Source: Varanus komodoensis
Taxonomy: Eukaryota; Chordata; Lepidosauria; Squamata; Varanidae
DNA length: 64,000 bases
Assembly (NCBI RefSeq): GCF_004798865.1
Contig: NW_025335505.1
Coordinates: 25,903,355 to 25,967,354, forward strand
Direction: 5' to 3'
Under the pieces are notes generated by a model. The model made no database searches. It worked only from the letters and a program-made list of their open reading frames with translations, and was not told where the DNA came from. Numbering within the stretch: position 1 is the first letter of the stretch; each line of letters begins with the position of its first letter. Position numbers and translations under genes: made by a program. This document shows positions 1 to 10,996 of the stretch, piece after piece.

Positions 1-1281
1 GGAAAAGCAAAGGTAACTCTGTTGGCCATAAGCACCATTTTAACATTTCTGAATTTTAAGAATGGTAAAGGCATCTAGAACAAAGGATATATAAGCAGCT
101 TATACTGGTGAAAGTGCATATCAGCCCTTCTTAGGGAGGAAATGGTCTGCCTGTTCAACTTTGTTAACATATTATGAATTTATCTTGGGGTTTTCCCCTA
201 ATACTGCTACCAATTAACATGCAACTATTTTGTATTTTCCTCCTTATCATTTGTTTGTTTGTTTGTTCTGTGGAAAAATATGGAAGACACCATGGGAAAA
301 TAGGAGAGAGTTAAAAGTGGAAGATGTTCTCATCTGCACCTGCCATAAAATTCCATGAATGGGACAGGGCAATTGCACAATAAAAGCCTAATCTGGAAGT
401 GCTCTTGCTCATTCTGGGTTGAAATGAATTGAATGAGCACCACTGATTAGCAGCACTTTTGTGAAAAATCCCTAGGACTTAGTTGTCATTATGTTTGCAT
501 GCCACCACTATGAAAGGAGGAAAACATTGTGTTTTCCTATAAATTTTGGTAAATAGGAAATTAACCCTGTAATCCTGAACATGACCATCATCGTATCCTG
601 GACATGATGCCAATTCCTCCTCCCCATCCTCTTCTTTTTCCCCTGTGGCCACCCTTCCAAGTGCAGCCTTGCTTGAATCTCTCCACACTTTTGCTTTTTG
701 TGAATGGTTCCACAAAAATACTTTACTTTGCACATGTTTACCAACCTCTACAAACTTCTTTTTAAGTAACAGTGCATCAATGACACATTTATAATGGTGA
801 CTGACACAGGTCAAACCTATGCCAACAGGCAAGGAAATACAATTGTTTTAACAGGAGCTGAGTTAGCCTTTTTGGTGTCAGTGAATTTGTTGCTGTGCCA
901 ACTCCCAGTCTGCTTAGTAGCAATATAGGGTCAGATGTAAAGCTTTGCTGTTCAGTATTGTACATATTTATGATGCAAGTAAATAAAATAAGTGTGAAAA
1001 GATGCAGAGGAAGAGAGGACTAGGGCCTCCCTGATGCTATCTGGTTTACAACAACATTGACTGCTTTTCAAAAATCACCACTGAAAAGTCAGGATAGTCT
1101 TCCTCTGCCCTCCTCTCTTTCTGTGGCATGCTTCAGAAGACTAGAACAGACCTATACAGATGATCCAAGGAACTCAGTAAGCTCTGCAATCATTGCACGT
1201 GTGCATGGCCCCCGCCGGAACTGTATGCACTAAAATGCAAGCATCATTTATTTTGTAGATTAAAAGGGATGCATCTTTTAG
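1..1281. other. Noncoding DNA, probably STMND1 intron
   Basis: AT-rich sequence without a supportable exon or a full-length repeat. Its only simple structure is a short TTGT run at 251-267. The open frames on the - strand around 479-832 have no recognisable protein family and no splice context. Because the first recognisable STMND1 exon follows at 1282, this stretch is most simply intron of that gene. This is inference. Confidence 0.45.
251..267. repeat. (TTGT)n microsatellite
   Basis: Four perfect TTGT units plus a partial one, read directly from the sequence. A short simple repeat with no evident function. Confidence 0.8.
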
Positions 1282-1406
1282 AACACATGACATGCTATCT
1301 CAAGGTGCCTCAGGAGTTGAAGATGGTTCCTGTACGGAAAGATTGACAGAAGACATTGCACAACAGTCACCATCTGGTAAAGAAGAAAATGATGAACAAA
1401 ATACAG
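1282..1406 (+). CDS. STMND1: STMND1 internal coding exon (N-terminal region)
   Basis: A 125-nt exon-like segment. It follows a possible acceptor (tcttttag, ending at 1281) and ends at a GT donor (cag|gtatgg, 1407). The open frame gives 41 codons plus one base, including SPSGKEENDEQNT. The donor phase (one base carried over) joins in frame to the exon at 6794. The joined reading resembles the region before the DILEEL motif of mammalian STMND1 as I remember it (a Ser-Pro-Ser stretch, then a charged linker). STMND1 is a poorly studied stathmin-domain protein; stathmins bind tubulin dimers, but this exon lies outside that domain. The acceptor is weak, so the 5' border could instead be the AG at 1303-1304. 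Earlier exons lie outside the window. The gene name rests on memory of the family and on synteny with RBM24. Confidence 0.6.
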
Positions 1407-1964
1407 GTATGGATTATAAAAAGGCTTGTGCTACAAAAGCAATATTTTGTGTTTGATAGCAAGAACAGAAAGAGAAAATCTAGCTGTCTCAGAAACATAT
1501 ATCTGTTATTTTTCATGTCTTCACACGTTTACAGCTCAAATAAGGAAGGATCATGGAGAGCCTCTAAAAAGTACTCCAGCATGCTTCCTGAAATATGGTG
1601 GTGGGGAGACACACTTTACTTGTGGGTAACCACCCCAGTCAACCTCCTGAAACAGTTAGCGTGTCTCGCTGTCAGTGTTCCTGCTCTGAGCTGTGAATGC
1701 ACGAAGGGGCATAGGCATTGGAATGCACAGGGATAATGAGAAAAGCAAACATCAACAAGACAAGGACCAATGATGTAGGTCAGCTGATACTAGCTGCCCA
1801 AAACCAAAAGCTTAAATGTGCATGTGAAAGTGAATAAAACCCATTATCCCCACAAGTAGGTGTTTGGATGGTGCACCAATATTTCCAATCCTCATTTCAA
1901 TATTCCATCTGTTTATGTGCAAGTAAAGCTATTAAATTGATTGTGGCTCACTATGGAATTCCCT
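1407..1964 (+). other. STMND1 intron, left of the BovB insertion
   Basis: Intronic sequence by position between two phase-compatible exons. The frame open at 1356-1736 starts inside the exon in a different frame and has no family match. No repeat or regulatory site can be supported here. Confidence 0.4.
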
Positions 1965-4900
1965 AACCTTTGTAGCTCCTTCATGGATCACTGCCTTGTC
2001 GTGGCGAAGGGGCTTGCGTAGCTCAATGAAGCTATGAGCTATTCCGTGCGGGGCCACCCAAGACAGACAGGTCATAGCAGAGAGCTCTGACAAAACGTGA
2101 TCCACTGGAGAAGGAAATGGCAACCCACTCCAGTATCTTTGCCATGAAAACCCCATGGGCAGTACCAAAAGGCAAAGAGATATAATGCCGGAAGATGAGC
2201 CCCTCAGGTTGGAAGGTGTCCAATATGCGGAAGAGCAGAGGGCTAGTACTAGTAGCACCAGAAAGAATGAAGCGACTGGGTCAAAGCCGAAAGGACACTC
2301 AGTTGCTGATGTATCTGGTGGTGAAAGGAGAGTCCAGTGCTGTAAAGATCTATACTCCATAGGAACCTGAAATGCAAGATCCATGAATCAAGGCAAGCTG
2401 GATGTGGTCAAATGAGAGGACAAGACTGAACATCGACATCTTAGGAATCAGTGAACTAAGATGGACAGGAATGGGTGAATTTAATTCAGATTATCATCAG
2501 GTATACTACTGCGGGCAAGAATCCCTCAGAAGAAATGGAGTAGCCTTCATAGTCAACAAAAGAGTAGGAAAAGCAGTACTGGGATACAACCTCCAAAATG
2601 GCAGAATGATCTCAGTTCAAATCCAAGGCAAACCATTCAACATCACAGTAGTCCAAGTCTATGCCCCAACCACTGGTGCTGAAGAGGCTGAAGTTGACCA
2701 GTTCTGTGAAGGCCTACAACACCTTCTAGAATTAACACCAAAAAATGATGTCCTTATCATCATGGCGGATTGGAATGCTAAAGTAGGAAGCCAAAAGATA
2801 ACCGGAACAACAGGCAAGTTTGGCCTTGGAGTACAAAATGAAGCAGGGCACAGACTAGTAGAATTTTTTCAAGAGAATACGATGGTCATAGCTAACACCC
2901 TTTTCCAACAACCCAAGAGACGACTCTACACATGGACATCACCAGACGGTCAACACAGAAATCAGATTGACTATGTGCTCTGCAGCCAAAGATGGAGAAG
3001 TTCTATACAGTTGGTAAAAATTAGACCAGGAGCTGACTGTGGCTCAGATCATGAGCTTCTTGTTGCAAAATTTAGGCTTAAATTGAAGAAGGTAGGGAAA
3101 AGCACTAGGCCACTCAGGTATGACCTAAATCATATCCCTGATGAATATACAGTAGAGGTGACAAATAAATTTAAGAAATTGGATCTGATGGACAGAGTGC
3201 CTGAAGAACTATGGATGGAGGTTCGCAACATTGTACAAGAGGTAGCAACTAAAACCATCACAAAGAAAAAGAAATGCAAGAAAGCAAAATGGCTGTCTGA
3301 GGAAGCTTTACAAATAGCTGAGGAAAGAAGGGAAGTGAAAGGCAAGGGAGAAAAGAAAAGATACACCCAATTGAATGTAGAATTCCAGAGAAAAGCTAGA
3401 AGAGATAAGAATGCCTTCTTAAATGAACAGTGCAAAGAAATAGAAGAAAACAATAGAATAGGGAGGACCAGAGATCTCTTCAAGAAAATTGGAGATATGC
3501 AAAGATGGGCATGATAAAGGACCAAAATGGCAGGGACCTAACAGAGGCAGAAGAGATTAAGAAGAGGTGGCAAGATTACACAGAAGAATTATACAAGAAA
3601 GAGCTTAATGTCTCTGATAACCACAATGGGGTGGTCACTGATCTCGAGCCAGACATCCTGGAATGTGAAGTCAAATGGGCCTTAGGAAGTCTGAGCAACA
3701 ACAAAGCTAGTGGAGGTGACAGTATTCCAGCTGAGCTATTCAAAATCTTAAAAGACGATGAAGTAAAAGTGCTACACTGAATATGTCAGCAAATTTGGAA
3801 AACGTAACAGTGGCCACAGGATTGGAACAGGTCAGTTTACATTCCCATCCCAAAGGGCAATGCCAAAGAATGTTCAAACTACCCTACTATTGCACTCATT
3901 TCACATGCTAGCAAAGTGATGCTCCAAATTCTACAAGCTAGGCTCCAGCAGTATGTGGACCGAGAACTTACAGAAGCACAGGCAGGATTTCAAGGAGGGA
4001 GAGGAACTAGAGATCAAATTGCCAACATACGCTGGATCATGGAGAAAGCTAGGGAGTTCCAGAAAAACATCTACTTCTGCTTCATTGACTATGCTAAAGC
4101 CTTTGATTGTGTGGATCACAACAAATTGTGGCAAGTTCTTAAAGAGATGGGAGTACCAGACCATCTTATTTGTCTCTTGAGAAACCTATATGCGTATCAA
4201 GAAGCAACAGTGAGAACTGGGCACGGAACCACTGATTGGTTCAAAATTGAGAAAGGAGTTCGTCAAGGCTGTATACTGTCGCCCTGCCTATTTAACTTAT
4301 ATGCAGAGCACATCATGAGAAAGGCGGGGCTAGATGAATCTCCAGTTGCAATTAAGATTGCTGGGAGAAATATCAACAACCTCAGATATGCAGATGATAC
4401 CACTCTAATGGCAGAAAGTGAAGAGGAACTAAAGAGCCTCTTGGTGCGGTGAAGGAGGAGAGTGCAAAAGTTGGCTTAAAACTCAACATTAAGAAAACTA
4501 AGATCATGGCATCCAGTCCTCTAACTTCCGGGCAAATAGGTGGGGAAGAAATGGAGGTAGTGACAGATTTTATTTTCCTGGGCTCCAAGATCACCACAGA
4601 TGGGGACTGCAGCCAAGAAATTAAAAGACGCTTGCTCCTGGGGAGGAAAGCTATGGCAAATCTAGACGGCATACTAAAAAGCAGAGACATCACCCTGCCA
4701 ACAAAAGTGCATATAGTCAAGGCTATGGTTTTCCCAGTTGCAATGTATGGCTGTGAAAGCTGGACCATAAGGAAAGCTGAACACCAAAGGATTGAGGCCT
4801 TTGAATTGTGGTGCTGGAGGAGACTCCTGCAAGTCCCTTGGACTGCAAGGTGATCAAACCGGTCAGTCCTAGAGGAGAACAACCCTGACTGCTCTTTAGA

Positions 4901-5178
4901 AGCCAGATACTGAAGATGAAACTTAAATACTTTGGCCACCTAATGAGAAGGAAGGACTCCCTGGAGAAGAGCCTAATGCTGGGAACAATAGATAACAAAA
5001 GAAGAAGGGGACGGCAGAGAATGAGGTGGCTGGATGGGGTCACTGAAGCAGTTGGTGTGAGCTTAGGTGGACTCCGGGGGATGGTGGAGGACTGGAAGGC
5101 CTAGAGAAATGTGGTCCATGGGGTCGCAATGGGTTGGACACGACTTCACGACTAACAACAACAACAAACCTTTGTAGC
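1965..5178 (+). mobile_element. BovB (RTE-clade) LINE, near full length, with 12-bp TSD
   Basis: The element spans 1977-5166 and is flanked by the duplication aacctttgtagc (1965-1976 and 5167-5178), which fixes both ends. Its 5' leader contains the BovB start 'tcatggatcactgcc', and the 3' end is an (ACA)n tail. A long frame at 2402-3514 encodes the AP endonuclease: [22 protein letters not shown] and SDHELL are visible. Reverse transcriptase follows in shifted frames, with [13 protein letters not shown] (motif A), [17 protein letters not shown] (B) and LRYADD (C; the YADD codons are at 4387-4398). The C-terminal WCWRRLL block is at about 4810-4835. Relative to sister copies, 16 nt are missing at about 3499, between two ATG triplets, which shifts the frame; further stops and frameshifts follow (for example at 3778 and 4450), so it is not autonomous. 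It lies in sense within the STMND1 intron. The family is typical of squamates and ruminants. Confidence 0.95.
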
Positions 5179-6793
5179 CTTTGAAACTACATAGATGCTG
5201 GGGATAAAATCTCTACAGTATTTTGTAAAGGAATCTAAACTTGCACATGCCTAACTTGAAAGTTGCAGTATATTGAATGTTTTCCTTCTTAAACCATGCT
5301 TGTGCAGTGATATAAATTCTGGGATCTTTTATTGCACAAACCACACTGACCAGAATGGGACCCAGCATTGGCTTAGGATACACTCTTACAACAGAAAAAT
5401 AGAGGCTGACTGTGAGTATAGTGAATAAATTTTCATTATATTTACATTTACAGAAAACCCAGTTTAAAATAATCTGTGACTGGTACGATGATCTCTAGAC
5501 TGTAGACTGTTTTTCCAGCATTAAATAGAATGAACGGGACAAATGTTTTTGGCTGCTTGAAGATGGTGTGATGGATGCCAACCATTTACAGTTAAGATTG
5601 AGTTGCCCTCATGTTCCTATATAGGCAAAGCATCCAGACTTGCCCCATTCACAACTCCAAACATGAATGGAAGCATACTTAAAAAAAAAGTCCTTGCAGT
5701 TTCCCAATGTGTGATCACGTATGAAAAAATGTGAACAGTGAAAAGTGCTTTTAACAAGGAAGAACATTTATGCTTAAATCAAGAAAAGAGAGTATACTTT
5801 TGAAAAATGAGTATAAAAATGCTCAGTTTTCCCATTTGAAGAACATGTCACTAATGATTACAATTCTCCCATTTCTAGTTGCTGGCAGATCAATTCTATG
5901 GCTCCCTAGCATTTAGAGGGGCACAGAATTGTTTGGACTTCCAGACTGATGCTGCCAAGGCATGACTTATTGTGTGGTGTCTGAGCTTCCTTTCCTCCTT
6001 GGTTGTCACAGTGAGGCAAACAAGTCAGCTGTTTATCTGTTTGCAGAGGCAACTTTCCCACCCTGCAAAGGATGCCCATAAACTCAACATTCAGGACATT
6101 GTCGACATCTCATCATTACAAGATTGCACTTCTAAATAATTATGAAATTTCAGTTTATAAACTTAGAAAATATTTAAGTATGACTCTGCTCAAAATCAAG
6201 CCTTCAGTGATGAAACTATAAAAATTATCATACTAGGTACTGGAATGTTAATCACTGTTTCAGAACACAGAGAGTTTGGGAAAGCAATCAGGGAAAATGT
6301 GGCACTGGAAAATCAGATCAGACATGCCCAGGAGAGGAAGGGATTTTTATCTTTGAATGGTGTTTACAAAATAATGGTTTGGAATTTACAATAATAATTA
6401 TGTACATTATCATTAGCATATGTATAATATTTTGTAAACTTTGATGAACTGTAACTGCACAGGAGCACATACTAATTTCAGGCAGATTTTGTTGGATGGC
6501 TTCTTGGTGGATTGTGTCCTAAATGTTCAATCACCATAGTATAAAATTAATTTGTGAGCCAAAGATCTGCCTGAGGGCAATAAACAAGGCCATTCTGTGC
6601 TTGACTCCGGCAGAGATTACAGTTGTAGCACATAGCCCTTTATCCTTCCCAACTATTTTCCTGCCTATCCATTTGGCAACCTGCATAACTAAAAAGGAAA
6701 AAACATCAGTTCAGGAGGCAATGAACTCAACCTGCTTAACTGTTATTTCTTATTAAGAAAAAATATGTAAAATTTATAATTTTCTTTCTGAAG
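5179..6793 (+). other. STMND1 intron, unique AT-rich DNA
   Basis: No exon, no long repeat and no simple repeat that I can support. The open frame at 6523-6756 lacks any family signature. The last bases (ttctttctgaag) form the polypyrimidine tract and acceptor of the exon at 6794. Confidence 0.4.
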
Positions 6794-6942
6794 ACATGAA
6801 AGATGGACTTCACAAGAAACCAGTGAGCTTAACTGAAGGCAAGCGACAGGCATCATTTGACATTTTGGAGAAACTTCGTATGCTAGGAATAATCAAGACC
6901 CCCAGTGCAACTTCTCAACATTCAATAGCAGATGACACCAGG
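6794..6942 (+). CDS. STMND1: STMND1 internal coding exon (DILEKL motif)
   Basis: A 149-nt exon with a clear acceptor (tttctttctgaag|ac) and a consensus donor (cagg|gtgagt at 6943). The first two bases complete the codon begun by the exon ending at 1406 (g|ac = Asp). The next 49 codons are fully open and end in phase 0. The encoded segment contains KRQASFDILEKLRMLGIIK. This closely matches the 'S-DILEEL--QGII' block I remember from mammalian STMND1, a conserved stretch upstream of the stathmin-like domain. Strong splice signals, phase compatibility with the upstream exon and position upstream of RBM24 on the same strand all support a real host exon. Frame reading past the donor (to 7062) is intronic. 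Function of this segment is unknown. Confidence 0.7.
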
Positions 6943-7104
6943 GTGAGTAACCTTCACAATTATCTGGGCTATGCCTTCACCTCTGAGTTGATGTTTCTTC
7001 TGAAAACTGTGGGCTGCTCCTTTAGTGGATTTTCTTTGTGGAGCAGGAAACTATGTTGCTGATTTATTTCAGAACGCCTTGTGCCTTCTTCCTCATGTCA
7101 TGTT

Positions 7105-7308
7105 CCTCATGTCCTTCCGTCGTTATTTGTTTTTCGGCACCAGGTGAAGACCTTTTTATTTAAGCGTTATTTTAATTGTTAATATTATTTATTTATTTTA
7201 TTCTTTGGCCAGGTCGACTCAAATTATATTGTTTTTATATTGTGATTATTTATTTATTGTTGTGAGCCGCCCAGAGACTTCGGCAAATGGGGCGGCATAG
7301 AAGCCTCC

Positions 7309-7309
<1 letters not shown>
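7105..7309 (+). mobile_element. L2-like LINE, 3' end only
   Basis: It shares the 3'-terminal block seen at 8990-9200, 17640-17860 and 39430-39640: 'ttatttgtttttcggcaccagg', 'aagacctttttattt', then the 'gtgagccgcccagag...ggcggcata' end and an AAAT tail. A strongly 5'-truncated insertion, noncoding. Family assignment to the L2/CR1 group is from the shape of the sister copies. Confidence 0.8.
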
Positions 7310-7375
<66 letters not shown>

Positions 7376-7376
7376 A
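7310..7376. repeat. (AAAT)n microsatellite from a LINE tail
   Basis: About 16 uninterrupted AAAT units. This is the expanded 3' tail of the L2-like fragment just upstream. Its length suggests replication slippage after insertion. Confidence 0.9.
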
Positions 7377-7410
7377 GTCTGAAGCTCCCTCCCAGCATGC
7401 CTCTGTGATA

Positions 7411-9201
7411 ATCACGAGCTGGACTCCACAAGTGATTCAGATCCTTTAGGGGAGATGCCAATGACTCTGCCTGGTCAGGCATTAATGGATGAATTTCAGT
7501 TACTGCAGCCCGATGATGCGGACAAGGTGCTTGGACAAGTACGTCCCACCACCTGTTTACTCAGCCCTTGCCCTTCGTGGCTGCTGACCAAAGCCAAACA
7601 CAGGATTGGTTCCTGGATCCTGGAGGTTATTAACGCTTCTCTGAGGGACGGCCGGATTCCCACTCCTTTAAAGGAGGCGGTAATCAGGCCGGTACTAAAG
7701 AAGGCGTCCCTGGATCCAGAGATGGCTGCCAATTATAGATCAGTGGCCAACATCCCGTTTTTCGGCAAGGTGTTGGAACGGGTGGTGGCGGGACAACTCC
7801 AAGCACTCTTGGAGGAAACTGATCATCTGGACCCATTTCAGTACAGCTTCAGACCTGGGTAGGGTACTGAATCTGCCTTGGTTGTCCTGTATGATGACCT
7901 GTGCAGGGAGAGAGACAGGGAGAGTGCATCCCTGTTGGTTCTCCTGGACCGCTCAGTGGCTTTCGATACCATCGACCATGGTATCCTCCTGGATAGGCTG
8001 GCAGGATTGGGAGTAGGAGGCACTGCACGGCAGTGGTTCTGCTCCTACCTTGATGGCCGATTCCAGGTGGTGCTGGGGGACTTTGGCCCTGTGCCATGGC
8101 AACTCTGCCATGGAGTACCGCAGGGTTCCATTTTGTCCCCCTTGCTGTTTAATATCTACATGAAACTGCTGGGAGAGGTCATCAGGAGGTGTGGGCTGCA
8201 GAGTCATCAGTATGCTGATGACACCCAGCTCTACCTCTCTTTTTCAACTAACCCAGGTGAGGCAGTGGCTGTGCTGAACCGGTGCCTGGCCGAGGTAATG
8301 GGCTGTATGAGGGCCAGTAAACTGAAACTCAATCCAGTTAAGACGGAGGTTCTGTTGGTGGGTGATTCGAGCTCCTGGGTAGGTGACTTGGGCCTTGTCC
8401 TGGATGGGGTTGCACTCCCTCTAAAGGACAGGGTCCGCAGCTTGGGAGTGCTCCTCGACCCAGAGCTGTCCTTGGAAGGTCAAGTGATTGCGGTGGCGAG
8501 GAGCGCTTTCCTTGAGCTTCGGCTAATCCATCAGCTGCATCCCTACCTGGAGGAAGATTGCCTAGCAACAGTGACACACGCATTGGTTACTTCCTGGTTG
8601 GATTTCTGCAACACACTTTACATGGGGCTTCCCTTGAAGACAGTCTAGATACTTCAGATGGTGCAAAACAGAGCTGCCAGGATGCTTATGGGGACTGGGC
8701 TTATTCTCATATAACCCCAGTCCTCTTTCAGCTCCACTGGCTTCCCATTGAAGTCCAGGCTCAATTCAAGGTGCTGGTTATTACCTATAAAGCCCTAAAT
8801 GGCTTGGGACCTGGATACCTAAAGGAACACCTTTTTCCCTATTTGCCCTCCCGCCCCCTGAGATCGGCAGCAGATGCCTTCCTCCCGGAACCCTCTGTGA
8901 AAGATATTAGGAGACAGAGTACCCGGACGAGGGCCTTCTCTGTGGTGGCGCCCCGTCTATGGAATGCGCTCCCCAAAGAGGTCCACCTGGCACCATCATT
9001 ATATGTTTTTCGGTGCCAGGTTAAGACCTTTTTATTTGATCAACATTTTAATAAGTTTTAATATTGTATTTTTACCATTATATTTTAACCGCAGTCAGAG
9101 TGGGTCGATAATTTATGTTTGGTGATATTAGTATTTTATCTTTGTAAGTCGTCCTGAGGCTTTTACAAAGGACAGCATCTAAATATCCTAAATAAATAAA
9201 T
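7411..9201 (+). mobile_element. L2-like LINE, 5'-truncated, RT-bearing
   Basis: It begins abruptly inside ORF2 at the sequence that also occurs at 37861 of the longer sister copy, about 35 bp beyond the AAAT tail of the previous fragment, so the two sit head to tail. The reverse transcriptase reads from 7455 with ANYRSVANIPFFGKVLERV, motif A (DRSVAFDTIDH), motif B (GVPQGSILSPLLFNIYM) and motif C (QYADDTQLYLSF). The frame is interrupted by TAG codons at 7860 and 8646 and by a one-base loss near 8700, after which the C-terminal region reads on to 9061. The 3' end is 'cctaaataaataaata'. Broken and 5'-truncated, so not mobile by itself. L2 versus another CR1-group clade cannot be settled by eye. 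Confidence 0.88.
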
Positions 9202-10675
9202 ACAGCCTCTCCCTTTTCCTTCACCTCCTTTTTCAACACCTACTTTTTCTAGGAAGTTTTTGGCATAATCCCTCAGTCCTCTTCCCATCTGAAACTGGCA
9301 GAAGTATGAGAAGTATGAGTAGGGCTGGTGGAAACTGACTTTCCCCCTCCCATTTCCTCTGGCATTCCTTCCTAGAGGACTGCTAAATCAAGCAAGCTGT
9401 GGTATGAGGGGCTGAAGAAGATCTCCAAAATCAGGTGGCTGCAACTTTCACAAACAGATGATATTTCTTTTGATTAACTGCAGCTTGGCAAGTCGCTGGA
9501 ACCCTAAACTATGTTCAATCTTAACCATAGCTTGTTGAAACAAACCAGTGTCATAAACTATGATCTGAAACTGACTTGTTGTAAACAAATCATAGTTAAT
9601 AACAGTTTTGGGGCTCAAATAATACGATAATAAAAATGGAACTGAAAGCGTTTGACCTTCTCCTCACAGCCCTGCAAGACAATGAGAAGCAAGGAAAAGT
9701 GTATAAGCAAGACTAGCTTTGTGTCATGAGCTAGGTTTCCTCCCTTCATGCATTCAAAGCCACAGACCTTTCTTACAAAATGTTCTTTATTTACCAAAGC
9801 ACTTTCCAGAAGCACAAACATCCAGAAGGAATCTCTGAGCATGCACAGAGCAGTTTGTTGATTGCAATCTAGTATTTACTTCTATGAATTCTCCTTACTA
9901 GCATGTTAGGGTGCCATCCTTTTGGGAGGAGCCTTTCTGGAAGCAAGTACGCTTCCTCTCTGCATGCCAGTCCTCTAACTGGGCCACTCTCCTCTGCCAA
10001 CGTCGCATTGTGGGATTGAGAGCCTTATCCACTTCATCTATCTCCCTTGTTCTAAGCCTTCCCCCAATAACTGTACATCTTGGTTATTCTCAGAGGCTGC
10101 TTAAGCACCTGGGGAGTCTGGTCTTGAGATAAGCTCCCCCTCTTCTCTTATCTCAGCATTTGGAATTGGCCCACAATCGTCCTGTTCCTGCTCTTCCCCT
10201 AATTCCCAGTCAGTAGGCCTTGGGAATAGGAGCAACTGTCCTTCTCACTCCTATGAGTGAGTGATATATGGATGTTGCTAGTAGTAACAGTCCAGTAATA
10301 AAATATGCAATGGCCTCTGATAGTTCTAGTTGTGAAAATAACCTAAACTTACCAAACTAACACTCCAGTTATACTCATATTTTCTCTGAAGTAAACCCTA
10401 ATATATTAATTCTTACAATTTATTATAAAATTATGAAAATTCAAAATGATAACATTGTGGAAAAAATCAAAGATATGCTACATAGAGTAGAAAATAAAAA
10501 TTCCACTGATTTCCTGCTTCTAAATACTTTCTGATACCTATTATCTGATTTGATTTTTAAATTACTGTGGTTAATATATCTAATAGCTAGAGACTTTCAT
10601 TTAACCATGCAATTTTTGTAGGTCTTGTCACTTGGCAAATGTTAATCTTTCTGTATTGTTTGGACCCATAAACTA
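9202..10675. other. Noncoding DNA, probably STMND1 intron
   Basis: No exon could be supported, although the exon for the stathmin-like core would be expected between 6943 and 11701. At 9505-9606 a loose inverted repeat ('ttaaccatagcttgttgaaac' against 'gtaaacaaatcatagttaa') suggests a decayed foldback element. The rest is unique. Confidence 0.4.
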
Positions 10676-10996
10676 CTGTATTTTTCCATGCATAAGATGA
10701 TACTTTTTCTTTAAAATATTTACCTAAAAATGGAGGGGCGTCTTATACACAGGAGGCCAAGAGGAGACCCGTGGGCGCACTCGGGGGGGGGGGGAGACTG
10801 GCATGATCGCGGGCACGCTGGGGGGGGGGGGGGGCGCGGGTGCAATCGGGGGGGGAGATTGGTGCGGGCATGGGCACACGCATGCAGGGAGGTGGTGGGC
10901 ACGTGTGCGCAGCAGCAGCTTGCTCACTCACTCGGAGATCGGTAAAAGTGGGGAGTATCCTATACATGGGGGCGTCTTATAGTTGGAAAAATATGG
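10676..10996. mobile_element. TA-flanked MITE (Tc1/mariner-like, superfamily uncertain)
   Basis: The ends are inverted: 'ctgtatttttccatgcataag' on the left, and 'ctataagacgc...' read back from 'gcgtcttatagttggaaaaatatgg' on the right. Each is bordered by TA (10674-10675, 10997-10998). A second inner inverted block pairs 'gcgtcttatacac' with 'ctatacatgggggcg'. The centre is G-rich with runs of up to 14 G, which could form quadruplexes. It encodes nothing. The apparent open frames on both strands are low-complexity. Confidence 0.65.

Noticed and set aside
2032-2370. Open frames on both strands at the start of the BovB copy (and the same at 43519-43863)
   Set aside because: They recur in both BovB copies only because the DNA is repeated. 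The - strand reading has no known role and lies in the LINE leader.
10415-10510. Charged reading NDNIVEKIKDMLHRVENK considered as the missing stathmin-core exon
   Set aside because: No acceptor or donor at suitable positions, and the residue pattern does not match the expected segment.
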